Shown here one piece after another: positions 47,200 to 59,945 of a stretch of 64,000 nt of DNA (position 1 is its first letter; every line of letters begins with the position of its first letter). The stretch is taken from the NCBI GenBank assembly GCA_963920705.1, contig OY987227.1:10767602-10831601 (forward strand), read 5' to 3'. A program made the translations under genes and the position numbers. Source of the DNA: Odiellus spinosus (Eukaryota > Arthropoda > Arachnida > Opiliones > Phalangiidae). Below the pieces are notes generated by a model. The model was not told the DNA's origin. It did no database searches and saw only the letters and a list, made by a program, of their open reading frames with translations.

Positions 47200-47900
47200 A
47201 TCTTGACCGCGAAATCTCTACGAGCCAATCTCGGTCGGTCCGAGAGAGTATAAATAAATTTTATTTTTGAGGTTTTACTCCGAAATTGGGCGGCGCTGTC
47301 GGGCGCTCGAATGGGCTTCGATACGATCCAGCGCTCGCTCTAGCCCCGCGGCTCGTTTTCCGTCGCGGCGGGCGATCTCCTAGTTTACTAGTCGATTCGC
47401 CGACGTCGTTTAGAACGGCGAAGAGAGAATTCCGCTCCGGGAGAAACCTGTTAAAAGGGCACTTTTAAACGAGGGAGATATTTCCTCTAATAGCGCTGCG
47501 AGAGAGCGCTCGCTCCGACGTTTTCCGATCCGAGAGCTCTTTTCTCTCTCTCTCTCTCCTCTATCCCGAAGTTTTAGGGAGCTGTGGCTCGCTAGCCGAC
47601 AATTCACTGACTGCCTGGTCCTAACAACGCTTTAGCTCGATCCTAGCCTCGTCTCTCTCTCTCTCTCCCTCTCACTTACTCTCGGAATAAACGGTGGATC
47701 ACTCCCTCTCCGCGCTGCGCGTTGCTGGTCTCGGAGTCTTATAAAAGGGGTTCTCCATAAATCAGAAAACCGTTTTCTCCGGTCTTCTCTCGTCATTCTC
47801 GCCCGAGCCACTTTCGCTCTTAAACGGAGCGATTCGTTCCTTCTCTATAAAACGATTGATAGCTCGTTTATTTCGGAAAAGAGAGAGAAAGAGAGAGATA
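47200..47900. promoter_or_regulatory. GC- and CT-rich putative promoter region, possibly bidirectional
   Basis: This is among the most CpG-rich non-coding blocks of the window. It holds dense CT/GA tracts (for example near 47540-47565 and 47650-47670). A plus-strand TATAAAAG at 47740-47747 is followed by GGGG, and a CCAAT (inverted on the minus strand) lies near 47224. It abuts the 5' end of the minus-strand gene, and the plus-strand TATA points the other way, towards the candidate exon at 52805. Open frames in it are short and look like chance. Confidence 0.4.
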
Positions 47901-50900
47901 TAGACCTTTTTGGATTCAATTCGCGAGCTCTGTCTAATAGGTCGAACTCGAAGTCGTCTTTGATGGTGTTAGAATTAAAATTGTCCAAGGCCTATCTATA
48001 TTTTTATTGGATCAAATGTAATTTACACTAGTTCCTATTTATTTAAAAGTAGGACCTTTTAATAACCTTGAATGTTTTGGGATTTGGATCCTTGGTATAG
48101 TTGTAATAGTTTTAAAGCATTCTCTTATAGTAATGGTTTATTTTTTAAGAAAAATTTTACTTCTTGATCTCCGTTTTTTTCTTAATTTATTTGAATCAAA
48201 ATTAGTTTTCAAACTATTATAGTTAAATTGTTTAGCACCCTTTCCCTCACTCTAATGAACCTGTGAGATTATATTTTGCAGCATATATTTCAATTCTGAA
48301 AAGCAAATTTTGATGACGCAAGGCGTTTTATAGCCTATCATTAAGCTCTGGATGTAATACTCGAATTTTATTTTTAACATCTGAAAAGGTAACCATAATA
48401 GGAAGTAAATTATTACTGAAATGAAGATAATCGTGTGCTTAATGAAGGAAAAAAAAATTGTAAAATTATTAAAAAAAATTGAGTCTTGAGATGAATGCTT
48501 TCGGTTTAACAACCTTTTTGAATGGTTTGAAAACAAAATGGTCTAACACTTTTATAGTAATAGTAACGTATGGGCAATAACGAATTCGGGTTAAATTTAA
48601 TCATTGAATAACTTATCTTAGTATTAAAGGGATATTTGGCGTACAAACATTATCATAACTGCTAAAATTAAATTTGTGAAAGGATTCAAGCAATTTCAGA
48701 GGACTCAATTATCAATGTCAATTGAGAGTTTGTCTTTGAAAATCGAGTACTCAGAGAAGTTATCCAGTCTGAAATTTCTTCGAGTCGGATTTAGACTTCT
48801 AGTTCACGACTTTAATAATTAAATGTAGATTAAGGCGAAACCTTTGATGATAAGGTCTCGTTCACATTACTTGCTTTCAACACTTTAATTGTGAAATCTT
48901 GGGATCAACTTTATATATACTTAAATATCACAAAATAAAATTTTAGCTTTATAATTTGATTTGCATACTTAAAACTGTTTTAATGGTCTGTAGTTAACTA
49001 TAGTAAACATAACTTTATATAAATTTTTCTATTTATTTTCAATTTTTAAAATTAGCCTAAATAAAAAATATTCATGCTCATAGTTAAAACGGAGATATAA
49101 AAATATCAATTCAATGCACGCGTGAAAATGAAAACATAAAAAAAGTTTTGATCCATTTATGACAAAAAAAAAGTGATACATATTGATTGTACTGATGTAA
49201 AAAGATGCATCCTACGATGATGGTCCCTGTTGTAGTGATGGGGGGACGAGAACTATACTACCGGGAAAGGGGAAGCTTATATATAATATAGAAATTGGGA
49301 TGGATGCGTTTGGCAAGTATACAACGCTGTATTATAGCTTTGAAGAGAAAAGCAGCGAATGATGGTAGACACTGTCGAAGCACGCGAGCGACCAAAATCT
49401 CCCCTCTCCTCATTTCGTTTCCTCGCTCGCTCGCTGGGATGATGGCGAGACTTGTGTGGGTGGGTGAAAAGTATATAGGGATGGGAAAAAGCTCTGAGAA
49501 CGTGAACTGCGCAACAGTATACTAGCTTATACGTTATTTACATTTTAGGATGATAATGTAGTAACTTCAGAAATGATATTTTACAATATAAATAATAATG
49601 TAATATATTATTTATTAATATTTATTGAGTTTACCGCCTCTATTCCGAATTAAAATATTAAAAAGCATCAAAATATCATGTTTTTCATTGCGAATTTCGT
49701 TATGAAAATTCAGTAACCATGTGGTACGTGTTTTTATAAGACTTCCAAAAATTAATTCTTGTTATATGGATCAAAATTGGTCAATCTAATGAACATGGGT
49801 TGTAATGTGATTCACTGATAGTTGTTCTTACCAACAAATAGTTGATTTAAAATGTGAAACTCTTAATTATTCTACCTTTGACCAAATTGTTTTGCTAATT
49901 TAAAATTAATTATCATAAATGTGTTTTAAACAAGATTCGATAAAAATAATAGTTTAGTAATTAATCATTATAAAAAAATCATATTTATTTTATTTAAAAA
50001 AAAAAAGCTTGAACGAATGGGCACAAATGCTTTTCCCCTAAATATTTCAAGTTTTCGAGTAAATTTTCAACCAAATTTAACTTACAACATTTTTCTTCTA
50101 ATACTATATAGTAGATATACTTTATAGACGGAAGAGGCTGGTAGGGATAACGTTTTGGGGAGAATAGGATTGAGGGAGCAGTTTCTCCTCTTTTCCCCCA
50201 TTCTCCCTCTCCCTTTCTACATCCTTCTCTTATAGTACCAAGTTCTCATCCCGTTTTGAGTGAGCGAAATTGAAGCGAGGGATGTGGAGCCAGAGGGATG
50301 CGAGCAGCGCGACGGGTGGGAGAGGAAAATCGGGAAGAAGCTCAAGAGCAACGGGATCGAGAAAGAGGAAGAGAGAGAGAGGATGCGGAGAGAAGGGGGG
50401 AGAAGAAGATGGGGATAGGAACGCAACGAAGAGCGAAGAAATAGAGTCGCGTAGCTTTATATATATAACAGGGCCGCGGGATACGAAAAGATAGATTGGA
50501 CCAAGAGAGAAATAGTAATAGGGATGATACGATATTGGGAGAAGATGGAGAGAGAGAGAGAATATACGAGAGAGAAGGGACATGGGGGGAAAGGAAATTA
50601 TCACCGCGCATGCGCAGATAGTAAACCTCGCTTAGGAAAACCCCCGGCGGATAGAGAGAGAGAGACGCAATTACGGCGAATTAAACGGCTCGCACTCTTT
50701 ATACAAGAATTCGACTCTATATATACCGATACACCGATCGAACCTCTATACTCAATAACAATCTGGAAAATGATGTAAATTACCATTATTAAACAGGTTT
50801 TTTATGCTAATTTAAGACATTCTCCTGACAGTAACTGAGTGTAATATATTTGAATGTGTTACAAAAACGTTTAACTAGACTAAATAAATTTTTAATTAAT

Positions 50901-51536
50901 TTTATATTGATAGAAATTTTAAATTTGGCTTTGTTAATTTGTTAAGAAGAAGTGATTTCTATTGAAAGTTCATCCCGAACTCAGCAACTATTCGCGATAT
51001 TACTAAGCCTTTATTCCTAGTAAAATAATTATTTCAAATGTTTTCTCTAAAAAACATTCTAGCCCCTTCTAAGAATGTAATTAGACGTAGGCGTACATTG
51101 GATCCTCTAGTTTCCCGCGTGCTTGTTGCCTCGTTCGGTCGGGATTTCTCTTTATTTTCTCCCGGGAGAAAACTTGATTTAAAATCCTGGACTAAATATT
51201 CTCATCCCCTCTTTCCCGTGATGCGCGGCTCTTTAGGCCCGGCGTTATTTGGCTCTCGGCGCGTGCTAAGGGACCTATAAGATTTAAATGCCCAGAGTTT
51301 ATAGCAGTCTACCCTTTGTTTTCTACTATCTATAAAACAGGGTGGTATAGATCAAAAAAGCCAACGATACGAGGAAAGGTTAGAAAGATTGGGTTTGGAA
51401 TAAATATTTTTTTCTTGAGTTATACTTTATATTCTTAGTTTGTGAATAATTTCTTACAAATACGGGACTAACGTACATCTTCATCACTATCATTCGAAGA
51501 TTGTCTTATTGACACGGGCCAAACTTTATCATAATT
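47901..51536. other. AT-rich DNA with GA-rich block, no gene seen
   Basis: A purine-rich block (50260-50660, with GAGAGAGA runs) makes long frames on both strands that look like low-complexity artefacts. If the plus-strand TATA at 47740 is real, this would be leader or first intron. Confidence 0.4.
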
Positions 51537-51962
51537 TGCGTTCATAGGCCTTGGAATCGATTTCAAAACGTTTTGTGTCGTGTGAAGGGGAAACCGTCTT
51601 TTCTCGAATTGATTTGATTCGATTTCGCAAAACTGCTTCGGGAACTACTTTCATACCGATTCGATTTCAACAATAAAGATTCTGTGAACACATGACGCTT
51701 AAAGCGATTCCTGGCGATTTGAATAGCTACGTTCACACTAAAGACTTTGAAACCGTTTTCAAACCGTTTTGAATAATTAAATTTAATTGTCAAGATAATA
51801 ATTATATTATTTGAGAAATTATCTTTACGGTTGACCTCAAAAATTTACAATCTGACCTTTCCAAAACGGTTAAAAACTGTAATCAAGTCTCTAGTGTGAG
51901 CACGGCTGAGATCGGTTTGATTTTACCGTTTGAAATCGATTAAAAAATACTAGTGTAACCAT
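51537..51962. mobile_element. MITE family F1, copy with nested F2
   Basis: The F1 core (AGGCCTTGGAATCGATTTC, GGGGAAACCGTC, TTGATTCGATTTCGC) is split after CTGGCGATTTGAATA by an F2 element and resumes ATCGGTTTGATTTTACCG. It ends CTAGTGTAACCATG. Confidence 0.75.
51725..51907. mobile_element. MITE family F2, copy iv (nested in F1)
   Basis: The ends read AGCTACGTTCACACTA and, in reverse, AGCCGTGCTCACACTA. Inside are GAAACCGTTTTCAAACCGTT and the matching CCAAAACGGTTAAAAACTG. No TTAA stands at the borders, unlike copy i. Confidence 0.75.
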
Positions 51963-52565
51963 GAATACGTTCGCTCCAAAAGCGCCAGCATCGCGGACAC
52001 AATGATTGGTTATTGTATTACGTTTAAAAATGACAAAATTTCCTTTATTTCTAAATCACTTTTCGACACATTTATGACCAAACTTAATGTTTACTCAATT
52101 TTCTACACTAAAACCACCTTAAATCCAAATTCTCGAACCCAGGTTTCCTGGTCTCTTAAAACTAGATTGAGTTTTTTGATCGGTGCCACCCTGTGTACAG
52201 TATATATCTTTTGTTTGGGTTGGCATCCCTTATTAACTTCTCCTCCACGAAATGAATAACTGCAGTATGCCCGCTCGGCCAAATTACTTTCATTATTTTT
52301 ACTTTAAAAGCTTTAGAAGTGTTTTAAAACTGGGCAACCAAAATACGAGATTTAAATCGGATTTATACTTTTGTTCAAGAACCAGGTACAAGTTTGCAAA
52401 GTGTAGGAAGGTCACGCGGATTAATACACAATGTTAAACTTCGTTGGGAAACAAATAGTCGTTGCCAACCACGCGAATAAAAGTATATCAACCAATCTAA
52501 AGGGATAATGAAGATAATATAGGTGTTATTTTTAAATTTTTAGGGATGCTAAAATAATTATTAAT
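51963..52565. other. AT-rich DNA, no gene seen
   Basis: A TAAAGGGATAATG word near 52499 recalls the AGGGAGAATG end family. Nothing coding is recognised. Confidence 0.35.
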
Positions 52566-52714
52566 GTTGTATAATTTACGAGGGGGCAGATACTCGCGAA
52601 TTCAGGTGTACAAAACTCTTTGCACTATCAAAGCCGAACTCAAAGCTGATTTCAGTGAACTTAGGTGTACAGCAAATTCAAGAGTGTCTGACCCCTCGAT
52701 AATTTATAAACGTC
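52566..52714. mobile_element. ~150-bp inverted-repeat element
   Basis: The left end (TATAATTTACGAGGGGGCAG, then ATACTCGCGAATTC and GGTGTACA) is matched in reverse at the right (AATTATCGAGGGGTCAGACA, then CTCTTGAATT and TGTACACC). The arms differ at several bases. It ends about 90 bp before the candidate exon at 52805. Confidence 0.65.
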
Positions 52715-52804
52715 TAACATTCGTATTATTTAATTTTAATTAATTCGAATTACTTTGTAAAATAAAAAGATTTAATATCTATATTTCTAATTTTTTTATA
52801 TCAG

Positions 52805-52876
52805 ATTATGAAATTTTATCAAATTTTGGAAATCCTGCGAGCTGATCCATCTAGAATCGAACGAGCATCAAATTGG
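52805..52876 (+). CDS. Candidate small internal exon, unknown gene
   Basis: A pyrimidine-rich acceptor (TTTTTTTATATCAG) is followed by 72 bases open in one frame only (24 codons, phase 0-0), then a perfect donor GTAAGT. The peptide begins IMKFYQILEILRADPSRIER and ends ASNW. It looks like an amphipathic helix followed by a turn, and its codon mix is unlike the AT-rich surroundings. I do not recognise the family. It lies about 5 kb downstream of the plus-strand TATA box at 47740, so it could belong to a gene running away from the EH1-motif gene. That link is inference. Confidence 0.38.
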
Positions 52877-55800
52877 GTAAGTCTATAAAGCCTAGCATTA
52901 TTTTTAAATCTTTTTACCGCTCGAACTTCCACGTAATTCGAAACAAGTTCGTTTTTTGTTGCTTATAACGTGTATCCTCTTCATTGGGGTGTATGCTAGC
53001 TGTTACGCTTCTTAGAGATTATTATTTGAAGCTCACGATTTTTCTATAACAACTTAAAAGGGAACTACGGATATAGATTATAATAAGCTTATCCGATAGG
53101 AGGGGAGAATAAGGATGGTGTACAATAATGGGGTGGGTATTATCATTATTTAATCGTGGTTTTGAAATTTGCCGGATTCATGATATAACCACCATTTTCT
53201 TACCTTAATTGAAAATTGCAAGTTTTCTTTTTTATTTTCGCGTTTAACGTTTTGACCCGCTCGCTAAGATTTAATTTTTTTTTTATTATTTTCACGCTTT
53301 TTTAATCTTCAAGACGAGATCAGGTTGATATTTAATTACAGTTTTGAATAATTAGGCTCTAATTAGTAAGGTTACATTTTATAATTTGTAACTTTTTAAT
53401 ACGCGTCATATATATCGTAATTTAAAATTGATTAAATATAATTCGTGTTATTTAAATGGTACCCCTATATTTAATGAAATTATTAAATATTTAAACATGA
53501 TTAAAAATATATTTATATTACTGATAAATATAATTATATACTACAATAACATTACTTTTGCGTCACATAATATGAAAATATAATTAAACTTAATTTATTG
53601 TCAATTAAAATTGATACAATAACATACAATTAACAAATTATAAAGTATTAAACTTCATTAAAACTCGAAATAATTAAATTTGAATTTAATTTCATAATTT
53701 TATTAAATAAAATTCGATAATTAAACTCGATTTCGTATCATATTGCTGACGTGAGTGGTCAAAAAACGTATATTTGGTTGCTCTGGTTACGACCCCGGTT
53801 TTGCCCAAGGAAAATAAGGTCCGCGTCTTCCTACCTCTCCCATAGACAAATATTTCTTCTTAATTTATTTAAAAAATTTCTGACCCACTGTAATATAATA
53901 ATATCATAATTTTAAATAATATTATAATGTATAAAAATATTTCTATAATCAATCTTAAAACTTTACATTATAGCCGTTATTTAAATATACTTTTAAAGGC
54001 CGAAGGTTAAAATTATACACTATCTTTACAAAATGTATATCGTATTAATTTTGCGATCATCGAAGTTACACCCATAACAAGTTCGAAAAGATTTCTAAAA
54101 CATTTTTCTCCTCGTTTGATGGCCTGTTAAATAAATATCTTTTTTTTTTTTTTTTTTTTTTTCTGGTGCTCAAGATTTTAAGTTGATCGTCACCCCGGCC
54201 ATATACCCAATTTATTTTCTGTTTTTTTTTCTTCCTCTCGTGAGCTTCCGTGTGTAGAATCCGGGTTAGATTCGTAACAGCCCGCCGAATTGAGCGACGA
54301 ATCAAAAATTCCGTCCCACCCTTAGTAACCTTCATTTTTAATCCCCGGAAACATTTATAGGTGCCTTAAGACTCTTAGTCGAAGAGTATTTGGCAGGCGA
54401 CGTGATGTTTAAGGATTCTGCGTACCGTGGTTAGATTAAATGTATTTTTATTAAATGCCTATTTTTTCCTGAAGGAACAATTTATACATGTAACGTCCAT
54501 AAATATTGATATCGAAGGTTTTAAAGCAATTATTTAGTCTTTAGATATTAATCAGGACCTTTAATCTAATCCACTTCGAGGTTATAGAAAACGCAAATCT
54601 AGGCTTCCTTAATATCTAAATCAAAAATCATTGAAATAAATGTAGAAGAGTTCTAAGTCACGTGACGTGACATCAAACTGGCTATACTGTCTCTTCGGGA
54701 TAGATCCCAATGGATCGACATTCAAATGATAGACAATTGTTTAGATTAGGTTAAGTTAGTCTTTTTTTAATTCAATTCCTTTTCGTTGATCATTTGTATC
54801 CAAATCGTTTCTCCAAATCAACGAAGCTTAAACTTAGAATATCATTCAAAATCTACCTAGTGGGAAACAACTAAAACAGGCTGTGGTCAGATAACTCTAT
54901 CACGTGGTTCACTTTGGAATGGGCTGATAGGTCTTTTATTAATTTCATAGAAAATACCCGTGAAAAAATATTAAGTTCGGTAACCTTTATAATTAGGCAA
55001 AATACTGAATTCTAAGACAATTTTTAATAAACAACGTGAGTCTGGGAATATTTGAGATTGGGGAATTTCAAAATATCAGTGGTCATCAATTCCTTAAATC
55101 GTATGGGTTTTAATTTGCCCTGACGAACTTGTTTTAATATTTTTTTTTTCTTCCTTCTGATTTCTAATCCCTTCGGATCCTCTTTTGCCAGCTTCACAAT
55201 TTTTGTAAGAAGCTTTCTCCGATTTCTTTCCTTTAGTGGCTAACCCCGCACCCGCTTACCAACACCCGACCATATTTAGTCTCGAAGTCAATTTGAGTTT
55301 ACAATACTCTCAAAGCTAGGCTTCCCTCTCTTACTAATTTAAGAAATCGAACATATCGATTATATATAAACGTGTTTCGTCTACCGAAGTCTTAAACTGA
55401 TTCTGACAATATATTTGCGTTAATAAAAGTTTACAATGTTCGAATCTAAGGCGGATTGATAAACAATGTTAAACCAAATAGGAAAAAACTAGTCTTTTTG
55501 CTAACTATTTCTTAAACACTGCGAATATCTTTTATAACTCTCCCATATCATTACAATCTTGGATAGTAATCAAATTTCCATAAAAGAACCAGTTTTACAA
55601 CGTGAATTAAGGTCCTTTCTAAGCTTGTAGCTTAGTAATATAATATATTTACTGATTTAAAAGCAATAGAGTGAAAGGCAGTAAGGAAGAAAAACGGAGA
55701 ATGGGTATTTTCTTTATTCCCTCGTTTTTCTATATTTTGCCTCTAATTTAAGAAACTCTGGTTTATATTTAGGAGACTTTCTATGTGTTTCGTAAACTCT

Positions 55801-56094
55801 TCTCTTCGTCTTTCGTTGAGAGCAATTTTATCCGTCGCCCCTTCTTCAATTCTCAGGTTTTTTTGATTTTTTTTTGTACGTGTTTATAGGCAACTATTTA
55901 TTGAAAAACGTAAGCCTCGGTCCGGAGGGGGTTGAAGTAAAGTGGGGTTGAGAATCACTTTTAAAAGCAAAATCACCTTCTAGGAGTTAAATGTGCACGC
56001 TTTTAATGGACGCACTTTCCAGCCCATTTATTCGGTTCCGTTTACATTTATAAATATTTGATTTTTGGTTGAGAAAAATTTATTTATTTATTAA
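52877..56094. other. AT-rich DNA, no gene seen
   Basis: It contains a T run at 54140-54162. Short frames around it are not supported. Downstream exons for the 52805 candidate were not found. Confidence 0.4.
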
Positions 56095-56340
56095 TATGAT
56101 TCTGTGCGTTCTGCCACGTGATTTGATTGCATTCGCGCGGTCTTTTTTTGAATTCAGGAAGCTCTGAATTACTTTTAAAACTTATCAGTAATCAGGTTTT
56201 CCCAATTTTCAACGTCATCAAGCAAAAATATCTTGTTTTTTTTAATTTGGAAGCTTTTTAAAAACTCGTTAATTTGAATCTATATTATAATATAAAAAAA
56301 GCATTAACGCCTTCAAAAACATGGTGTTAACTTCAATTTA
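56095..56340 (-). repeat. Dispersed repeat family F3, diverged reverse copy
   Basis: GATTCTGTGCGTTCTGCCACG, CATTCGCGCGGTCTTTTT and AGCATTAACGCCTTC follow the F3 order in reverse with many changes. Confidence 0.45.
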
Positions 56341-57510
56341 ACAAAGTCTAACTTCAATATTCAATATTTTATTTCGGGAGTTAAATTTATTTCGCGGAAT
56401 GAAATTAATTTTATCTATACATCCAAATACTGTTACTTTTTTAACTGGAAATTAATTATTTTTTACTCTAATTAGAATAGTTATAAATTGATAATCTTAG
56501 TTGATTTTACTTTAATTAACATTCTATGATATTTTTCTAATTTATTTCGATTGCGAACAAAACCTTATATATAGTTTCAAAACTGGTATGGCCAATAACA
56601 CACTATATCTATCTATATATACAATGTGGTCCGAAATTGGCGCGTTTTCCGTTAGTCACGAGCTATTTCGTGACGCGAGGTCCTCCGCCCGTGAGAAGCG
56701 CACGCGCTCTACGCAGCACACGCAGCGTTTAAAAGAAAAAGGGCGCGGAATGCCCGTGCGGCTCGCGTTCAATCACGAGAAATCCAAATTGGCCCTTCTC
56801 GTGAAACACGCCGTCCGACCACTCTCTTAAATCCTTATCCGTACCCCCTCCCCCTACGATTCGCCCCTTCTTCTTGTACCAATCTGCAATACGAGGCTAA
56901 AAACATATTCTGGTTTTTAATTTTTCCGATCTATAGCCCTTTTTCTTTTGGTTAAAAGAATTTTGAGAATTCAACTAGAACGAGCTTGGGCCTCCCTCTT
57001 ATTTCTGAGGAGCAAAGACGGTACGGTTAGATTGGAACCTACGTCTGAACGCACTGTAATGTCATACCGATTCTTGGTTTAAAATGGCGGGAAGGCGGCC
57101 GTTTTCTTCTTAATTGATTCGATTCGAGACGACAGCTTTGGCGCCATTTTTCAGATCTCGCAGAGAATGCTATAGGAGTTTTTATTTTTTTATTTTAGCA
57201 ATTCACGAATTTTAAAGAACGTGGAAATTTAAAGGTGGCCACAGACCACGCGATATTCTTAGCAATCTAACCATGAATAATGCCCATTTTAAATGCCAAA
57301 ATATGGCCAAGATTTACTTACAAATAAATAAATTTTGCCAAATATATAACGCCAATATTTAGACAAAATAAGACCCTCATTTTACCTCAGAATTAATCCT
57401 TTTTTTAGACCCATATTTGCCTTCAACTAAGAACTTAATTGAGATACTGCGAAAATTTAACTTACCCTCAGAAAATATTAACCGATTTGGCACCCATCAA
57501 AGATTTTAAG
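56341..57510. other. Non-coding DNA with a GC-rich block
   Basis: Bases 56640-56830 are GC-rich and open on the plus strand for 80 codons from an ATG. The peptide has no recognisable pattern and no splice context, so it is not called as a gene. Confidence 0.4.
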
Positions 57511-57903
57511 GCTCGTAATTAGACCAAAATAGGGCTCGTATTTAGACCAAAATAAGTCTCGTATTTAGACCAAAATAAGGCATGTATTTAGACCAAAATA
57601 AGGCATGTATTTAGACCAAAATAAGGCTCGTATTTAGACCAAAATAAGGCTCGTATTTAGACCAAAATAAGGCTCGTATTTAGACCAAAATAAGGCTCGT
57701 ATTTAGACCAAAATAAGGATCATATTTAGACCAAAATAAGGCTCGTATTTAGACCAAAATAAGGCTCGTATTTAGACCAAAATAAGGCTCGTATTTAGAC
57801 CAAAATAAGGCTCGTATTTAGACCAAAATAAGGCTCGTATTTAGACCAAAATAAGGCTCTTATTTTGCCAAAACAATGTTACTTATTTAGACCAAAATAA
57901 GGA
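57511..57903. repeat. 23-bp minisatellite III
   Basis: About 17 units of GCTCGTATTTAGACCAAAAT plus AAG run head to tail, with variants GCATGT and GATCAT. Related diverged words (TTTAGACAAAATAAGACCC) lie upstream from about 57360. Confidence 0.95.
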
Positions 57904-59945
57904 GAAGTTTTTAAGTTTCTATTCGCTTGTAAGAAATTGCAATCATAAAATTTCTTTTTTTCTCGATATTTGAATAGAGAAAAATATCCCTTGTTGATGG
58001 CGGCCACTTATGAATACTCGAAACTAGAATTCGATACGCGCAACGCCCTTAAAGTGGATTGTAAGGCAACGCGGGCGGTTATTGTACTACTAAAACTCTA
58101 GTTCTAAATTACCACTATTATTTAGGATAAAACTGACGAATAAGCGATAATTTCTGCGACCTATCAAAAGTAAATTTATTAATTCCCATTGCTTGGCGCG
58201 AGACCTCACGCTTAAAGGGAAGATTAAAACGAATTAGGGTTTTTATACAAACGATGTTTCAAATTAAATAAAAAATAGTGCCAATTAAATAAGTTTAAAT
58301 TTAGTTTTAAAGGTCAATAAAATAAACGCAAATAAAATTGCTCCTAACGGTCAAGAAAAGGATAAGTTGAAGAATATGTTTTGAGTACAACTTTTTAATT
58401 TTCCAAATTTATGACGTCATATCATTGTCAGTCGCTAAAATTCAGAACTTTTCGTTTTTTCTTCTTTTTAATAAACATGTGCGCTGATTAATAAAACGAT
58501 TTATTCGTTATTTAGACTGCATAGCAATTTTCGTAAATTATCGCAAATTGCTTAAGATATGAACAGATTTCGCTACTATCCCTTTAAAGGGAAAATTAAT
58601 GAAATTTAATCAGTCTAATCATTAAAACTCAAGACGGTTGAAAAATAAACTAAAAAAAAAAAAAGCTCTGGAAAATATAATCAAAATTTTTTAAATATCA
58701 GAATGTCTTTTCAAAATTCAAAAACAAAAAAAAAAAAATCAATTGGCAATTCATTGTACCTTTAAATCTCAATCAAGGTGTCTTATACCTTATAAAGCCT
58801 AGCATTTTAGACCAGAATTGATCTGTTTTAAAGTGGTGCCGTCAATATTTTAAAACCAATATTAAAAATTTACACGTTTGGTTTGAGGAATTTTTGAAAA
58901 TTACTAATTATGACCTTGAATGCTTTTGAGCTCCAGATTTTTTATCCTTTGTTGGTTAAGATCGGCGTCCATTGTTAATATTCCTAGGTAACAGCATCAC
59001 TTCACTTTAAGATGTATATATGATGAAATAATGGATGGGGGTGGAGAATAGGGGATGGCAATGGCTTACAGATGGCACGGAGAGCATATATATATGCAGG
59101 GTGCAGGCGGGCGTGTGCCAAGAAGGAAATTACCCGTATAAAACCGATCGAATTAAAAAAAATTAGGAAAAAAAAATCCCACCCTGTCAAAAAGCGATCA
59201 AGAGCATTTTTATAAAACTACTTTTTTTTTTTCTAACACATCACTTTGGCTATTATATTCAAGTACAGTCTTGGAAATGATTTAATGTTCTATAGAAAAA
59301 CCGGTTTTCCAATGAGAATTTCGTTCCCTTTCAAGATTGTATCTAAGTATATGATCTATAGGTCTTTTAAGTTCATAATTCTATAAGAAAAAGGAAAAGA
59401 AAAAAAAATGATTTTTAAAAGAAAGCGCAATCAATTAACAGGGGCATCTGGCAAAAAGGGGTGAGGGTTTATAGTGGGGGATGTTATTGAGGTGGGTGGC
59501 TATATATACGTGGTATAGAGGGCGTTATATCACTAATGAGATAGGCCTGTTTATTCTTGCGTAACAACGCGCGCGCGCCCTCCAGACTCGATAACGTTAT
59601 GATTTTTTGATTAGGCTTAACGAAATGATGCTTTGAAAAAAAAGTCAGTGAGGCTTTTTCTTAAAAAAATATATTTTCGTAAAATTAACATCTCAGGCTG
59701 CAAGATAAAGATGGTCACTAACCACTGTCGGACATAAAGGCCCGTTAATAGACCTTTTTATAAAATAACCTTGGAAACGGATAAAAGAGCCGTTAAAAAG
59801 TACGCGTTTGTATTAAAGATGTTGCCTTTTTTCAAGGTTGGTACAAAGTGTAGGATTTTCTATACTTTTGCCAACCTTGATATTAACAAAAAATAGCCGT
59901 TAAATAGAACCCGTTTCTACTGAAAGTGTAAAATTTTTCATACCA
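57904..59945. other. AT-rich DNA, no gene seen
   Basis: TTAAAGGGAAGATT near 58213 and TTAAAGGGAAAATTAATG near 58584 may be ends of AGGGA-type elements. A small hairpin (CAAGGTTGG...CCAACCTTG) lies at about 59834-59880. Confidence 0.4.

Noticed and set aside
50217-50611. Several overlapping frames on both strands
   Set aside because: They come from a purine-rich low-complexity block (GAGA/TCTC) open in many frames.
56588-56830. 80-codon GC-rich plus-strand frame
   Set aside because: No conserved pattern or splice signal is seen, and similar GCGC-rich patches in the window are non-coding.
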